Origin: Lachnospiraceae bacterium UBA3689
GTDB taxonomy: Bacteria > Bacillota > Clostridia > Lachnospirales > Lachnospiraceae
Reading direction: 5' to 3'
Assembly (NCBI GenBank): GCA_002371465.1
Contig: DFIU01000015.1
Coordinates: forward strand, 20,785-84,784
Length of the DNA stretch: 64,000 bases
Below, one piece after another: positions 51,447-59,472 of this stretch (within the stretch, counting starts at the first letter, position 1; the number at the start of each line of letters is the position of its first letter). The notes under the pieces were generated by a model. That model was not told the origin of the DNA. It saw only the letters and a list, made by a program, of their open reading frames with translations, and did not search any database. The position numbers and the translations under genes are program-made.

Positions 51447-52193
51447 ATGAAACAGCTTTTAAAATATGAATTTAGAAAGACAAGAAGTGTAAAAATAATC
51501 GTCTTTTTGGTGGCGATGATCTTTGAGGTACTCTTTCTGATTGGGCTGCCATTCAAAAGCCTTGAAAAGATTGGTATGCTTGGAATGGGCGGTCTGGTGT
51601 TCACGACGGTATTCGGGATTTTTATGATCGGAATCATCGGTATCAGCAATCTTTATACTGACTTGAATACGAAGCAAGGCTATATGCTCTTTATGACGCC
51701 CCGCAACGGCTATCAGGTCATCGGCGCCAAGGTGTTGGAAAATGGCCTGTCCCTCTTGTTGGGTGGCATTTTCTTCGGAATCCTGGGCTCGATCGATCTC
51801 ATGCTGGTCGCAGTCCGGACAGGTGACTTTATCAAGCTGCTCAATCAGACGCTTCATTCTATGGGGATGGTGGAAATCAGCCCTCTGCAGATCTTCTGGT
51901 CCATCGCCGTTGTCCTGCTCTTCTGGCTCAGCGTCGTGACCATGGCGTTCTTTGCGGTGACTCTCCAGGCAGCCATCCTGAACGGAAAGCGGTTTGGCGG
52001 ATTGATCAGCATCATGATCTTTATTGGAATGAATATTCTCGTGAGCATTGTGTTCAGTCAGATCAACAGGCTGATTCCGATGGGGACCAATGACTACCTC
52101 AATTCAAGCATCTGGATGATTGAATCCACAGCAGTCACGGTCGCGCTCTACTTCCTGACCGGATGGATCGTGGAGAAAAAACTCAGCATCTGA
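51447..52193 (+). CDS. ABC transporter permease
   Basis: A 248-residue membrane protein with about six helices (VKIIVFLVAMIFEVLFLIGL, MGGLVFTTVFGIFMIGIIGI and others). YTDLNTKQGYMLFMTPRNGY in the first half is typical of ABC-2-like permeases. GGGAGG lies ahead of the ATG. It pairs with the ATPase upstream. A strong hairpin terminator at 52284 closes the operon. Confidence 0.88.
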   Translation: MKQLLKYEFRKTRSVKIIVFLVAMIFEVLFLIGLPFKSLEKIGMLGMGGLVFTTVFGIFMIGIIGISNLYTDLNTKQGYMLFMTPRNGYQVIGAKVLENGLSLLLGGIFFGILGSIDLMLVAVRTGDFIKLLNQTLHSMGMVEISPLQIFWSIAVVLLFWLSVVTMAFFAVTLQAAILNGKRFGGLISIMIFIGMNILVSIVFSQINRLIPMGTNDYLNSSIWMIESTAVTVALYFLTGWIVEKKLSI

Positions 52194-52283
52194 CAAAACA
52201 GCGGCAGATAAAAACTGAAAGTGCGGGATAAAAGCACAAGCTGAAAGTATGATCTAAAATTCAGCACGAACTGAAACAGCAAC

Positions 52284-52327
52284 GGTGACACGCCGCAGGA
52301 GAATTTCCTGCAGCGTGTCACCTTTTT
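52284..52327 (+). terminator. Terminator of the GntR-ABC operon
   Basis: GGTGACACG (52284-52292) pairs with CGTGTCACC (52314-52322) and an inner GCAGGA/TCCTGC stem closes a GAAT loop; TTTTT follows. The 278-base gap to the aldo/keto reductase holds nothing else clear. Confidence 0.9.
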
Positions 52328-52471
52328 ATCAGGATTCATAAAGTTCTTGTATACCCCAAAGCCCTAGTTAGCCCACTGAGTGATACAACTCAAAAACACG
52401 AACTTCATGAAGAGCCGTCTTACTTTAAGAAAACTTTTTACGCAGAATCTTTCCTATTATAGATGGATAGG

Positions 52472-53398
52472 TTACGGCAGCTGTTTGCCGGAAGCGAGGT
52501 AGAGTTCGTACCACTCGTGGTGGGTGAGGTCAACATTGGCCGCATCGCAGTAATCGTGCAGATGCTCCGGATTCATAGTACCGGCGATCGCCTGCATCTT
52601 AGCCGGATGGCGAAGAATCCAGGCAATGGCAATGGCGGCCTTGGAGACGCCGTATTTGTCTGCCAGTTTAGCCAGAGCTTTGTTTAATTCCGGGAATTTT
52701 TCGTGGTCGATGAAGCAGCCTTCAAATTTACCGAACTGCAGCGGGGACCATGCCTGGATGGTCATATCCTCCAGCCGGCAGTAATCCAGAAGCCCGTTGT
52801 CCCGGTCGATGGACATATCCGTTGACAGATCGTTGACATAGAGAGTCTGGTCGATCAGCTGGGACGCCGCGATGGAGAGCTGGAGCTGGTTGATGACGAG
52901 CGGCTGCTTGACATATTTCTTGAGAACCTTCATTTGCATCATGGGGACGTTGCTGACACCGAAGTGACGGACTTTGCCCTGCTGAGCGAGAAGATCGAAA
53001 GCCTCTGCTACCTCTTCCGGATCGTAGATCAGGTCCGGGCGATGGAGCAGCAGAACGTCCAGGTAGTCCATTTTCAGGCGGCTTAAACTTTCATCGACGC
53101 TGGCAAGGATATTTTCCCTGGTCCAGTCGAACTCATTGCGTTCAAAACGGAGCCCGCACTTGGTCTGGATGATCAGGTCCTCGCGCTTCAGCGTCGTTTC
53201 CTTCATCGCGTCGCCGAAGCGGTCCTCGGCTTCGCCATTTCCATAGCAGGTAGCGTGATCGAAGAAATTGATTCCCTCCTCCACTGCTTTTTCAATCTGC
53301 CAGACAGCATCTTTGACGGACAGGGACGGCATCCGCATGCAGCCAAGAATAATTCTGGAAGCATGGGAAGGACCGTTTTTTATATCCAGATAATTCAA
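52472..53398 (-). CDS. Aldo/keto reductase
   Basis: A 308-residue NADPH-dependent reductase. Catalytic tetrad: Asp and Tyr in NFFDHATCYGNGEAEDRFG (near residue 38-56), Lys in LIIQTKCGLRF, His in VLLLHRPDLI. The C-terminal NADP site has AWILRHPAKMQAIAGTMNPE. It belongs to the YdhF/oxidoreductase group of bacterial AKRs; the substrate is unknown. AAAGGAGGA precedes the ATG. It lies 150 bases after eno on the same strand, behind the eno terminator. Confidence 0.93.
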   Translation of the reverse strand: MNYLDIKNGPSHASRIILGCMRMPSLSVKDAVWQIEKAVEEGINFFDHATCYGNGEAEDRFGDAMKETTLKREDLIIQTKCGLRFERNEFDWTRENILASVDESLSRLKMDYLDVLLLHRPDLIYDPEEVAEAFDLLAQQGKVRHFGVSNVPMMQMKVLKKYVKQPLVINQLQLSIAASQLIDQTLYVNDLSTDMSIDRDNGLLDYCRLEDMTIQAWSPLQFGKFEGCFIDHEKFPELNKALAKLADKYGVSKAAIAIAWILRHPAKMQAIAGTMNPEHLHDYCDAANVDLTHHEWYELYLASGKQLP

Positions 53399-53479
53399 GA
53401 TAGGATCCTCCTTTTAAAAAATGTATAAAATTTGTCCTTCCTATTTTACAACAGGAAGGACAAATAGACAAAAGTTTTT

Positions 53480-53514
53480 GAAAAAATGACAGCACCCCAA
53501 AATGGGATGCTGTC
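53480..53514 (-). terminator. Terminator of eno
   Basis: On the - strand GACAGCATCCCA pairs with TGGGGTGCTGTC (one G-U), followed by ATTTTTT. It lies 40 bases after the eno stop. Confidence 0.9.
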
Positions 53515-53554
53515 GTTAATTCCGGTATGTTAGAAAGAGTAAACAAGGGAAATA

Positions 53555-54865
53555 TCAAAGTTTCACGTTGTAGTAGCTGTCTTTGCCGCGGTACTGAGCA
53601 GTGGAGCCGAGTTCGTCTTCGATCCGCATCAGGCGGTTGTACTTGGCGATCCGATCCGTTCTGGACAGAGAACCTGTCTTGATCTGACCGGCATTGACGC
53701 CGACGACCAGGTCAGCAATGGTGGTATCTTCGGATTCACCGGACCGGTGGGAGACGACTGCGGTGTAGTTGTGTTCCTTTGCCATTTCAATGGCATCCAG
53801 GGTCTCGGTCAGAGTTCCGATCTGGTTGAGCTTGATGAGGATGGCATTGGCAACACCCAGATCGATGCCCTTCTTGAGGAAGGTGGTGTTGGTGACGAAG
53901 AGGTCATCGCCGACGAGCTGGATCTTGTCACCCAGGCGGTCGGTCAGCTTCTTCCAGCCTTCCCAGTCATTTTCGGAAAGACCGTCTTCGATGGAAATGA
54001 TGGGGTACTTCTCAACCCATTTCTCATACATTGCGATCATCTCATCGGAAGTCTTTTCGCCTTCGCCGGATCTGGAGAGGACGTAGATACCCCTTTCCGC
54101 ATCGTAAAATTCGGAGGAAGCGGGATCCATGCAGATGCCCATATCCCTGCCAGGCTCATATCCCGCCGCCTTCATCGCTTCGACGATCATTTCCAGCGGC
54201 TCTTCGTTGCCGTTCTTGCAGGAAGGGGCGTAGCCGCCCTCATCGCCGACGCTGGTTGCGTAGCCGCGGGAAGCGACGATCTTCTTTAAGGCGTGGAAGG
54301 TTTCAGCGCCCATACGGACCGCCTCGTGTTCATTTTTCGCGCCGATCGGCATGATCATGAACTCCTGCATATCGACAGAGCCTTCCGCATGCTTGCCGCC
54401 GTTTAAGACATTCATCATGGGAACAGGGAGAACCTTGCCATTGACGCCGCCCAGGTACTTGTAGAGGGGAAGTTCCGCGCTGTCCGCCGCTGCCCGAACC
54501 GCTGCCAGAGAGACAGCCAGGGTCGCGTTGGCGCCAAGGTTGCTCTTAAAGGGCGTGCCGTCAAGCTCAATCATGGTGTTGTCGATCAGAACCTGGTCGA
54601 AAATGTTGAGACCGATCAGCTTGGGAGCGATCTTTTCATTGACGTTGGCAACTGCCTTGAGAACGCCCTGACCGCCGTAGCGAGCCTTGTCGCCGTCCCG
54701 AAGTTCGATGGCTTCGCGCTCGCCGGTTGAAGCGCCGGACGGAACGATGGCGCTGCCAAATGCGCCGGACTCGGTTTCAATTTCGCAGGCAACTGTCGGA
54801 TTTCCTCTGGAATCCAGAACTTCGCGTGCAACAATATGTTTAATCGGATCAATAAATGCTGTCAT
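53555..54865 (-). CDS. eno: Enolase
   Basis: Converts 2-phosphoglycerate to phosphoenolpyruvate in glycolysis. VLDSRGNPTVACEIETESG at the start, the metal ligands in ISIEDGLSENDWEGW and VGDDLFVTNT, the catalytic Lys in ILIKLNQIGTLTE and the signature SHRSGESEDTTIADL are all present. It is 436 aa, family-typical. AAGGAGGA lies 7 bases before the ATG, with a promoter 48 bases upstream. It stands alone, apart from other glycolysis genes; pyk is 34 kb away. Confidence 0.98.
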   Translation of the reverse strand: MTAFIDPIKHIVAREVLDSRGNPTVACEIETESGAFGSAIVPSGASTGEREAIELRDGDKARYGGQGVLKAVANVNEKIAPKLIGLNIFDQVLIDNTMIELDGTPFKSNLGANATLAVSLAAVRAAADSAELPLYKYLGGVNGKVLPVPMMNVLNGGKHAEGSVDMQEFMIMPIGAKNEHEAVRMGAETFHALKKIVASRGYATSVGDEGGYAPSCKNGNEEPLEMIVEAMKAAGYEPGRDMGICMDPASSEFYDAERGIYVLSRSGEGEKTSDEMIAMYEKWVEKYPIISIEDGLSENDWEGWKKLTDRLGDKIQLVGDDLFVTNTTFLKKGIDLGVANAILIKLNQIGTLTETLDAIEMAKEHNYTAVVSHRSGESEDTTIADLVVGVNAGQIKTGSLSRTDRIAKYNRLMRIEDELGSTAQYRGKDSYYNVKL

Positions 54866-54912
54866 CAGTAAATCCTCCTTGCAGATTGATTTTGTACAAT
54901 TAACTTGTATTT

Positions 54913-54942
54913 ATTATAACTGAAGCAAAATCAAAATGCCAG
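54913..54942 (-). promoter_or_regulatory. Promoter of eno
   Basis: Read on the - strand: CTGGCA (54937-54942), an 18-base spacer and TATAAT (54913-54918). Confidence 0.65.
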
Positions 54943-55068
54943 CCCTAATTTGCAAAAACAGGGATCTTTTTGCAGCGTGCCGGTTGGCGGCATTGACAGA
55001 GGAGCAGCGGGATGTGTAATATTTGAAACGAGAAGCCCTAAGGGCAGGAAAGGAAGCATGAAGCGGAT

Positions 55069-56262
55069 ATGGCAGCAGTCATTTTGAAAAAAGGAGAGGG
55101 CAGGCTCTTAAAATCCGGCGGAGCCTGGGTCTTTGATAATGAAATCGCCAAAGTGGAGGGCGCATTTTTAAATGGAGGAATCGTGGAGGTCCGCGATTTT
55201 GACGGCTACCCGCTGGGCAAGGGCTATATCAATACCAGGTCAAAGATCCGGGTGAGGATCCTGACCAGAAAGATGGAAGAGGAGATCGACTCTGCTTTCT
55301 TCCGCAGAAGATTGCAGGCGGCATGGGATTACCGGAAGCGGACGGTCGATACATCCAGCTGCCGGATCGTCTTCGGAGAGGCGGATTTTTTGCCGGGCAT
55401 TACCATTGATAAATATGAGGATGTGCTGGTTGTAGAAGCGTTGACGCTGGGAATCGACCGCTATAAGGAAGAGATCGTCGATCTGTTGAAGGAGATTCTG
55501 CTTAAGGACGGCATCCGGATCCGCGGTGTTTATGAGCGGAGTGACGCCAAGGAGAGGACCAAGGAAGGGCTTGAGCGGATCAAGGGCTTTATCGGAGATA
55601 AATTTGATCCGGTGGTGCAGATTAAGGAAAATGGCGTTTCCTATACTGTCGACGTCAAGGACGGGCAGAAGACGGGCTTCTTCCTTGATCAAAAATACAA
55701 TCGCAGGGCGATTCAGCCGATCGCGAAAGGGGCGGAAGAGGTACTGGACTGCTTCACTCATACCGGGAGTTTTGCCTTAAACGCCGCCTACGCCGGAGCC
55801 GGGCATGTCGTCGGCGTCGACGCTTCGGCTTCCGCCTGCCAGATGGCGCGGCACAACGCGGAGCTGAACGGCTTTCAAAATGTGGAATTTCAGACGGCGG
55901 ATGTGCTGAAACTGCTGCCCAAATTAAAAGAGGAAGGAAAACAGTATGATCTGCTGATTCTGGACCCGCCGGCATTTGCCAAGTCCAGGGCAAATGTCCG
56001 AAACGCGGCGAAGGGGTATAAGAAGATCAACCGCCAGGGGATGGAGCTGGTCCGCGACGGAGGCTATTTTGCGACTTGCAGCTGCTCCCGTTTCATGACG
56101 CGGGAACTCTTTGAAAAAATGCTGCGGCAGGCTGCCAGGGAGGCTCATGTCCGCCTCAAGCAGGTAGAATATCGGACCCAGTCGCCGGATCATCCGATCC
56201 TGTGGACCAATGAGGATTCCTTCTACCTGAAGTTCTATATCTTTCAGATCGTGAGGGAATGA
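55069..56262 (+). CDS. 23S rRNA cytosine methyltransferase, RlmI-like
   Basis: A class I SAM methyltransferase with an N-terminal PUA domain (1-75: VILKKGEGRLLKSGGAWVFD, GGIVEVRDFDG) and the EEHEE-like middle region. The SAM site is VLDCFTHTGSFALNAAYAGA (about 224-243) and the catalytic segments are LDPPAFAKS and CSCSRFMT. This architecture matches RlmI/YwbD, which makes m5C1962 of 23S rRNA. It is 397 aa, full length. The ribosome site (AAAGGA) is rather far from the ATG, so the start is slightly uncertain. Confidence 0.92.
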   Translation: MAAVILKKGEGRLLKSGGAWVFDNEIAKVEGAFLNGGIVEVRDFDGYPLGKGYINTRSKIRVRILTRKMEEEIDSAFFRRRLQAAWDYRKRTVDTSSCRIVFGEADFLPGITIDKYEDVLVVEALTLGIDRYKEEIVDLLKEILLKDGIRIRGVYERSDAKERTKEGLERIKGFIGDKFDPVVQIKENGVSYTVDVKDGQKTGFFLDQKYNRRAIQPIAKGAEEVLDCFTHTGSFALNAAYAGAGHVVGVDASASACQMARHNAELNGFQNVEFQTADVLKLLPKLKEEGKQYDLLILDPPAFAKSRANVRNAAKGYKKINRQGMELVRDGGYFATCSCSRFMTRELFEKMLRQAAREAHVRLKQVEYRTQSPDHPILWTNEDSFYLKFYIFQIVRE

Positions 56263-56322
56263 TAGAGAAGAAGTCGGATCCTGGGAATATAAGAGAGTGC
56301 TAGCGATCCTTAAAGATATAAG

Positions 56323-56390
56323 AAGAGCTGTAACCGTGTAAAAAGTCCTGCTGGGGACTGTAATTGCAGGGTACAGCTCTTATATTTTAT
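56323..56390 (+). terminator. Terminator of the RlmI-like gene
   Basis: AAGAGCTGTA (56323-56332) pairs with TACAGCTCTT (56372-56381), enclosing a second GTCC/GGAC hairpin, then ATATTTTATTT. It also lies at the 3' side of the convergent NYN gene. Confidence 0.85.
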
Positions 56391-56427
56391 TTCACTGGTT
56401 TGAACGGTTTTGTTTGATACGTCTGCT

Positions 56428-57348
56428 TTACTTGTTTTTTATCAGCAGGACACGGCGGTTCTGCGCTGTGCCGGTTACCCGGATGCCCTTGATGGAGTCG
56501 AGGAAGCGGTAGAGCTGGGTATAGCCGTAGAGGCTGACATTGAAATCCGGGTGAAGCTTGCGGATCTCCTGACCCAGGGCGGAGAGGGCGATGCCCTTTT
56601 TTCCGTGGCTGCGGACGATGGTGCGGATATCGGCAATGGTGGTGTCGCTCTCTTCATCGCCGGAGGCTTTTAAGGAGACCGTGATCTGGTTGTTGCCGCA
56701 CTTATTGACGACGATGCCGGACATATCCTGCAGGAATTTGCTCAGCTGGCTGTAACCGAAGGACCGGATATCGAAGTCCGGATATTTATTTTGCAGCCGG
56801 CTGCCGATCTCGCCGGGACCGGTCTGCTTGCCGTTGTTGTCGTTCTTGGTGATAATGTTGATGATATCGGCTTCGATGTCCGTTTTGTTGGCGGCGCTGG
56901 ATGCCTGCTCATTTTCCAAAAGATTCTCCAGTTCCGTAAAGACAGTGCAGGCGGAGCGGAAGGAATCGGGAGTCTTTTTTTCACCCATGCCAATGACCAT
57001 CTTGCCGGATTCCCGCAGTCGGGAGGCAAGACGGGTGAAGTCGCTGTCGGAACTGACGATGCAGAAACCGTCGACATTGGACCGGTAGAGCAGGTCCATG
57101 GCGTCGATGATCAGAGCGGAATCCGTGGCATTTTTGCCGGTCGTGTTGGAAAACTGCTGGATGGGAGTGATGGACTTTTCGAGCAGTCTCGCGCTCCAGT
57201 GGGCGTTGGTCGGGGCGGTGAAATCGCCGTAAATGCGGCGGTAGGTGATAGTGCCGTACTGAGAAAGTTCGTCGAAAATTCCGTTCAGGTACTTGGATGA
57301 GACGTTGTCAGAGTCAATCAGCAGGGCGAGTTTACGATCTTCTTCCAT
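56428..57348 (-). CDS. NYN domain protein with two LOTUS (OST-HTH) domains
   Basis: A 306-residue RNA-processing candidate. The NYN/PIN-like nuclease domain (1-150) has acidic residues in ALLIDSDNVSSKYL, ATDSALIIDAMDLL and CIVSSDSDFTRLASRLRE. Two OST-HTH/LOTUS domains follow (about 160-235 and 240-304); each ends in an F-D-I/V-R/S-x-F/Y-G-Y-x-Q-L-x-K/R-F-L motif. LOTUS domains bind RNA, including G-rich or G4 RNA, so a structured-RNA nuclease is likely. AGGAGG precedes the ATG. Confidence 0.9.
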   Translation of the reverse strand: MEEDRKLALLIDSDNVSSKYLNGIFDELSQYGTITYRRIYGDFTAPTNAHWSARLLEKSITPIQQFSNTTGKNATDSALIIDAMDLLYRSNVDGFCIVSSDSDFTRLASRLRESGKMVIGMGEKKTPDSFRSACTVFTELENLLENEQASSAANKTDIEADIINIITKNDNNGKQTGPGEIGSRLQNKYPDFDIRSFGYSQLSKFLQDMSGIVVNKCGNNQITVSLKASGDEESDTTIADIRTIVRSHGKKGIALSALGQEIRKLHPDFNVSLYGYTQLYRFLDSIKGIRVTGTAQNRRVLLIKNK

Positions 57349-57441
57349 TTGTTCCTCCTAAAGGACAGGGTGCTTGAATGTGAAATGCTAATCTTGTATT
57401 CAGATTAAATTCTATGGGGTAGTCTCGCAATGAGATTTCCC

Positions 57442-58668
57442 TTATAAAACAATACTGTTTTTGCGGCAGAGGGCGCGGGCTGTGTCCACGGAATCCGGTC
57501 CGTGCAGATTTTTAATGGGGGCAAATTCGCGCTCCCGGTCGACCTCGTAGGGCAGGCAGGTTCCCAGCTCATGGACCATATCGAGGATGAAATATTCAAA
57601 TTTCCAGGCGTTGGGCTCATCCGGCGCAAGGGTGTTTCCGTCCTGATCCGTGTAAGCCGCCTTCTTAAAGGCAAAATGCACCGGCAGAATGCCCTTCGCG
57701 ATGCGCTCCAGCTCGGGGACGGAGAAGAGGTAGTTTAAAATGACACCGAAGTTGTAAGCCGGATCGCCGCTTTCATCTTTCTGATCCAACATTTCGTCGG
57801 TCATTTCCATATATTCGATGACGGAGGGACGACCATCTTCGAGACACATGACGCCGACCTTTTCGTCCCGATTGACTTTGCGGACGACCTTGGAGCCGCT
57901 CGCGCAGTGCCGGGAAATGACAGCGCCCAAAAAGGCGGGATCGGCGATGTTCTGGAGAACGTTGTCGACGGCAAAGACGTTGAGCCAGAGAATGTCCTCC
58001 TGATGGAGCAGTTTCGTTAAGCCCGCCCGGTCCATCGAGGCGAACCAGCCGCCGTTGCCATTGGGCGAAACGGCGATTCGGGACGGCGTTTCCAGCAGGA
58101 CTTTTCCCTCATCGGATACGATGGGCGCCATTTCCTGCTTGAAAAAATGGATATACTCAGAGCGGTAGCCGAAGAAGCTGTGGCTGGCAAAGAAATGCCG
58201 GGTCTCCTGGTCATTTTTCTCACTGGTCATGATGAAGAGGTGAATCCAGACGCCGGCTCGCTCTACCTGGGTCAGGATATTTTCAATGAGCCGCTGGAAA
58301 ATGTAGACGTCCCTGGTCTCACCGATATTAAAGGTTCCCTTGGGACCCTTTGAACCAAGGCGAGTCCCCATGCCGCCGGCAAGAAGAACCAGCCCCAGGT
58401 GACCGGCGCGAATTTCCTTTAAGCCGACCGCTTCAAAGGAAGCCTGATTTTCGGTAATTTCGCCCTGCTGCATGGCACGGATGGGCGTGATCGTTCCGCG
58501 CTTTAAGGGGCGGTCCCTGTGAGAGAGTTCTTTTAAATAAGAAAAGTCTGTATGCTCGATCTGGGACAGGAGAGCTGCCTGCTCGTCGGACTTAAGATAC
58601 TGGTAAAAAGTAAGGATCTGGTCCTGCCCGATTTCGGTCAGCTTCGCTTTGGCTTCCTGATAGGTCAT
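57442..58668 (-). CDS. UDP-sugar pyrophosphorylase (UDPGP family)
   Basis: A 408-residue nucleotidyltransferase of the eukaryotic-like UDPGP/UAP1 family, making UDP-glucose or UDP-N-acetylglucosamine from UTP and the sugar 1-phosphate. The activation loop is VLLAGGMGTRLGSKGPKGTF (residues 95-114). NPNGNGGW-like VSPNGNGGWFASMD and LNVFAVDNVLQNIADP bind the sugar and uridine. ATG 58668 has AAAGAGG upstream; the open frame to 58701 starts at a TTG without one. The sugar specificity cannot be settled. In bacteria these long forms are less common than GalU/GlmU. Confidence 0.9.
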   Translation of the reverse strand: MTYQEAKAKLTEIGQDQILTFYQYLKSDEQAALLSQIEHTDFSYLKELSHRDRPLKRGTITPIRAMQQGEITENQASFEAVGLKEIRAGHLGLVLLAGGMGTRLGSKGPKGTFNIGETRDVYIFQRLIENILTQVERAGVWIHLFIMTSEKNDQETRHFFASHSFFGYRSEYIHFFKQEMAPIVSDEGKVLLETPSRIAVSPNGNGGWFASMDRAGLTKLLHQEDILWLNVFAVDNVLQNIADPAFLGAVISRHCASGSKVVRKVNRDEKVGVMCLEDGRPSVIEYMEMTDEMLDQKDESGDPAYNFGVILNYLFSVPELERIAKGILPVHFAFKKAAYTDQDGNTLAPDEPNAWKFEYFILDMVHELGTCLPYEVDREREFAPIKNLHGPDSVDTARALCRKNSIVL

Positions 58669-59056
58669 CTTGTTATCCTCTTTATTATCATTTGGCGGCA
58701 AACGACCGTCGTCAGTGTCCTTATTTTACTACAGAATCCCGGGATTTGCTATTGTGGGGATTTGGTCTGCTTTTTTAAGAGAATGATCTACTGTAGGAGC
58801 TGGGCGAGGCTAATTCGGGGAGAGAAGGTTTGCTTTACTTAAAATGTAAAAGCGCTTAACTAGTCTTGAAAGCGTCGCTAAGACAAGGTTCAGATAGAGA
58901 AAAAGATAAAAAGTTTTTTGTTCGCTGATTGTATCTTCAATAAAGGAGGGGATAAATTTATATCTTGACAAGAAGATTATTTCTTGAAAAAGGCCTCAAG
59001 CAGCCAAGGAAAAACCAGCAATCCTACTAAATTTGCGACAGTGATTTTATTCAACA
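58669..59056. other. Intergenic region between UDP-sugar and Crh-like genes
   Basis: No gene is seen. TGTAAAAGCGCTTAAC (58845-58860) and TGAAAGCGTCGCTA (58867-58880) resemble half-conserved catabolite-response (cre) elements around an AAAGCG core. Promoter and gene follow to the right. Confidence 0.35.
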
Positions 59057-59085
59057 TTGACAAAAAACGGAACTTCCCTTATGAT
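59057..59085 (+). promoter_or_regulatory. Promoter of the Crh-like gene
   Basis: Consensus TTGACA (59057-59062), a 17-base spacer and TATGAT (59080-59085). Confidence 0.75.
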
Positions 59086-59131
59086 GCAGGGCGAAGTAAG
59101 GAAACAGGGTTTTCAAAAAGGGGTGATAAAA

Positions 59132-59356
59132 ATGGCAGAATACAAAGTCAGGCTGTCTCAGAATCAGGTCTCTGACTTCGTCCATGCAGCGGAACAGTGC
59201 GACTGCGACGTCGATATTTTCTACAATCGCTTCATTGTGGACGCGAAGTCCATTCTGGGGGTCCTAAGTCTTGATCTGACCAGGGATCTGACCGTCCGTA
59301 TGCCGATCCGCGATCAGAAGTTTGAGAAGCAGATTCAGCGCTACGCGATTGTGTAA
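59132..59356 (+). CDS. HPr-like protein lacking the active-site histidine (Crh-like)
   Basis: A 74-residue HPr fold. FYNRFIVDAKSILGVLSLDL (residues 30-49) aligns with the HPr segment around the regulatory Ser46, here Ser40 in AKSILG. The N-terminal active-site loop, normally GLHARPA with phosphorylatable His15, is replaced by SQNQVSDFVHAA, so it cannot be phosphorylated by Enzyme I in the usual way. The same combination, Ser kept and His lost, defines Crh of Bacillus, a CcpA co-regulator. It is also shorter than HPr (about 85 aa). AAAGGGGTGA precedes the ATG. Monocistronic. Confidence 0.85.
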   Translation: MAEYKVRLSQNQVSDFVHAAEQCDCDVDIFYNRFIVDAKSILGVLSLDLTRDLTVRMPIRDQKFEKQIQRYAIV

Positions 59357-59391
59357 GGCGAGCCATTATTGATAGACGATAAAGAAACATG

Positions 59392-59437
59392 AAGGAGACA
59401 GAGATTCGGAATCAGTCGGAGATCTGTCTCCTTTTCT
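59392..59437 (+). terminator. Terminator of the Crh-like gene
   Basis: AAGGAGACAGA (59392-59402) pairs with TCTGTCTCCTT (59423-59433), followed by a T-rich tail. The nuclease-helicase gene starts 36 bases later. Confidence 0.88.
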
Positions 59438-59472
59438 ATATTTTACCGGATGGTTCGTAGTATACTGGGAGC

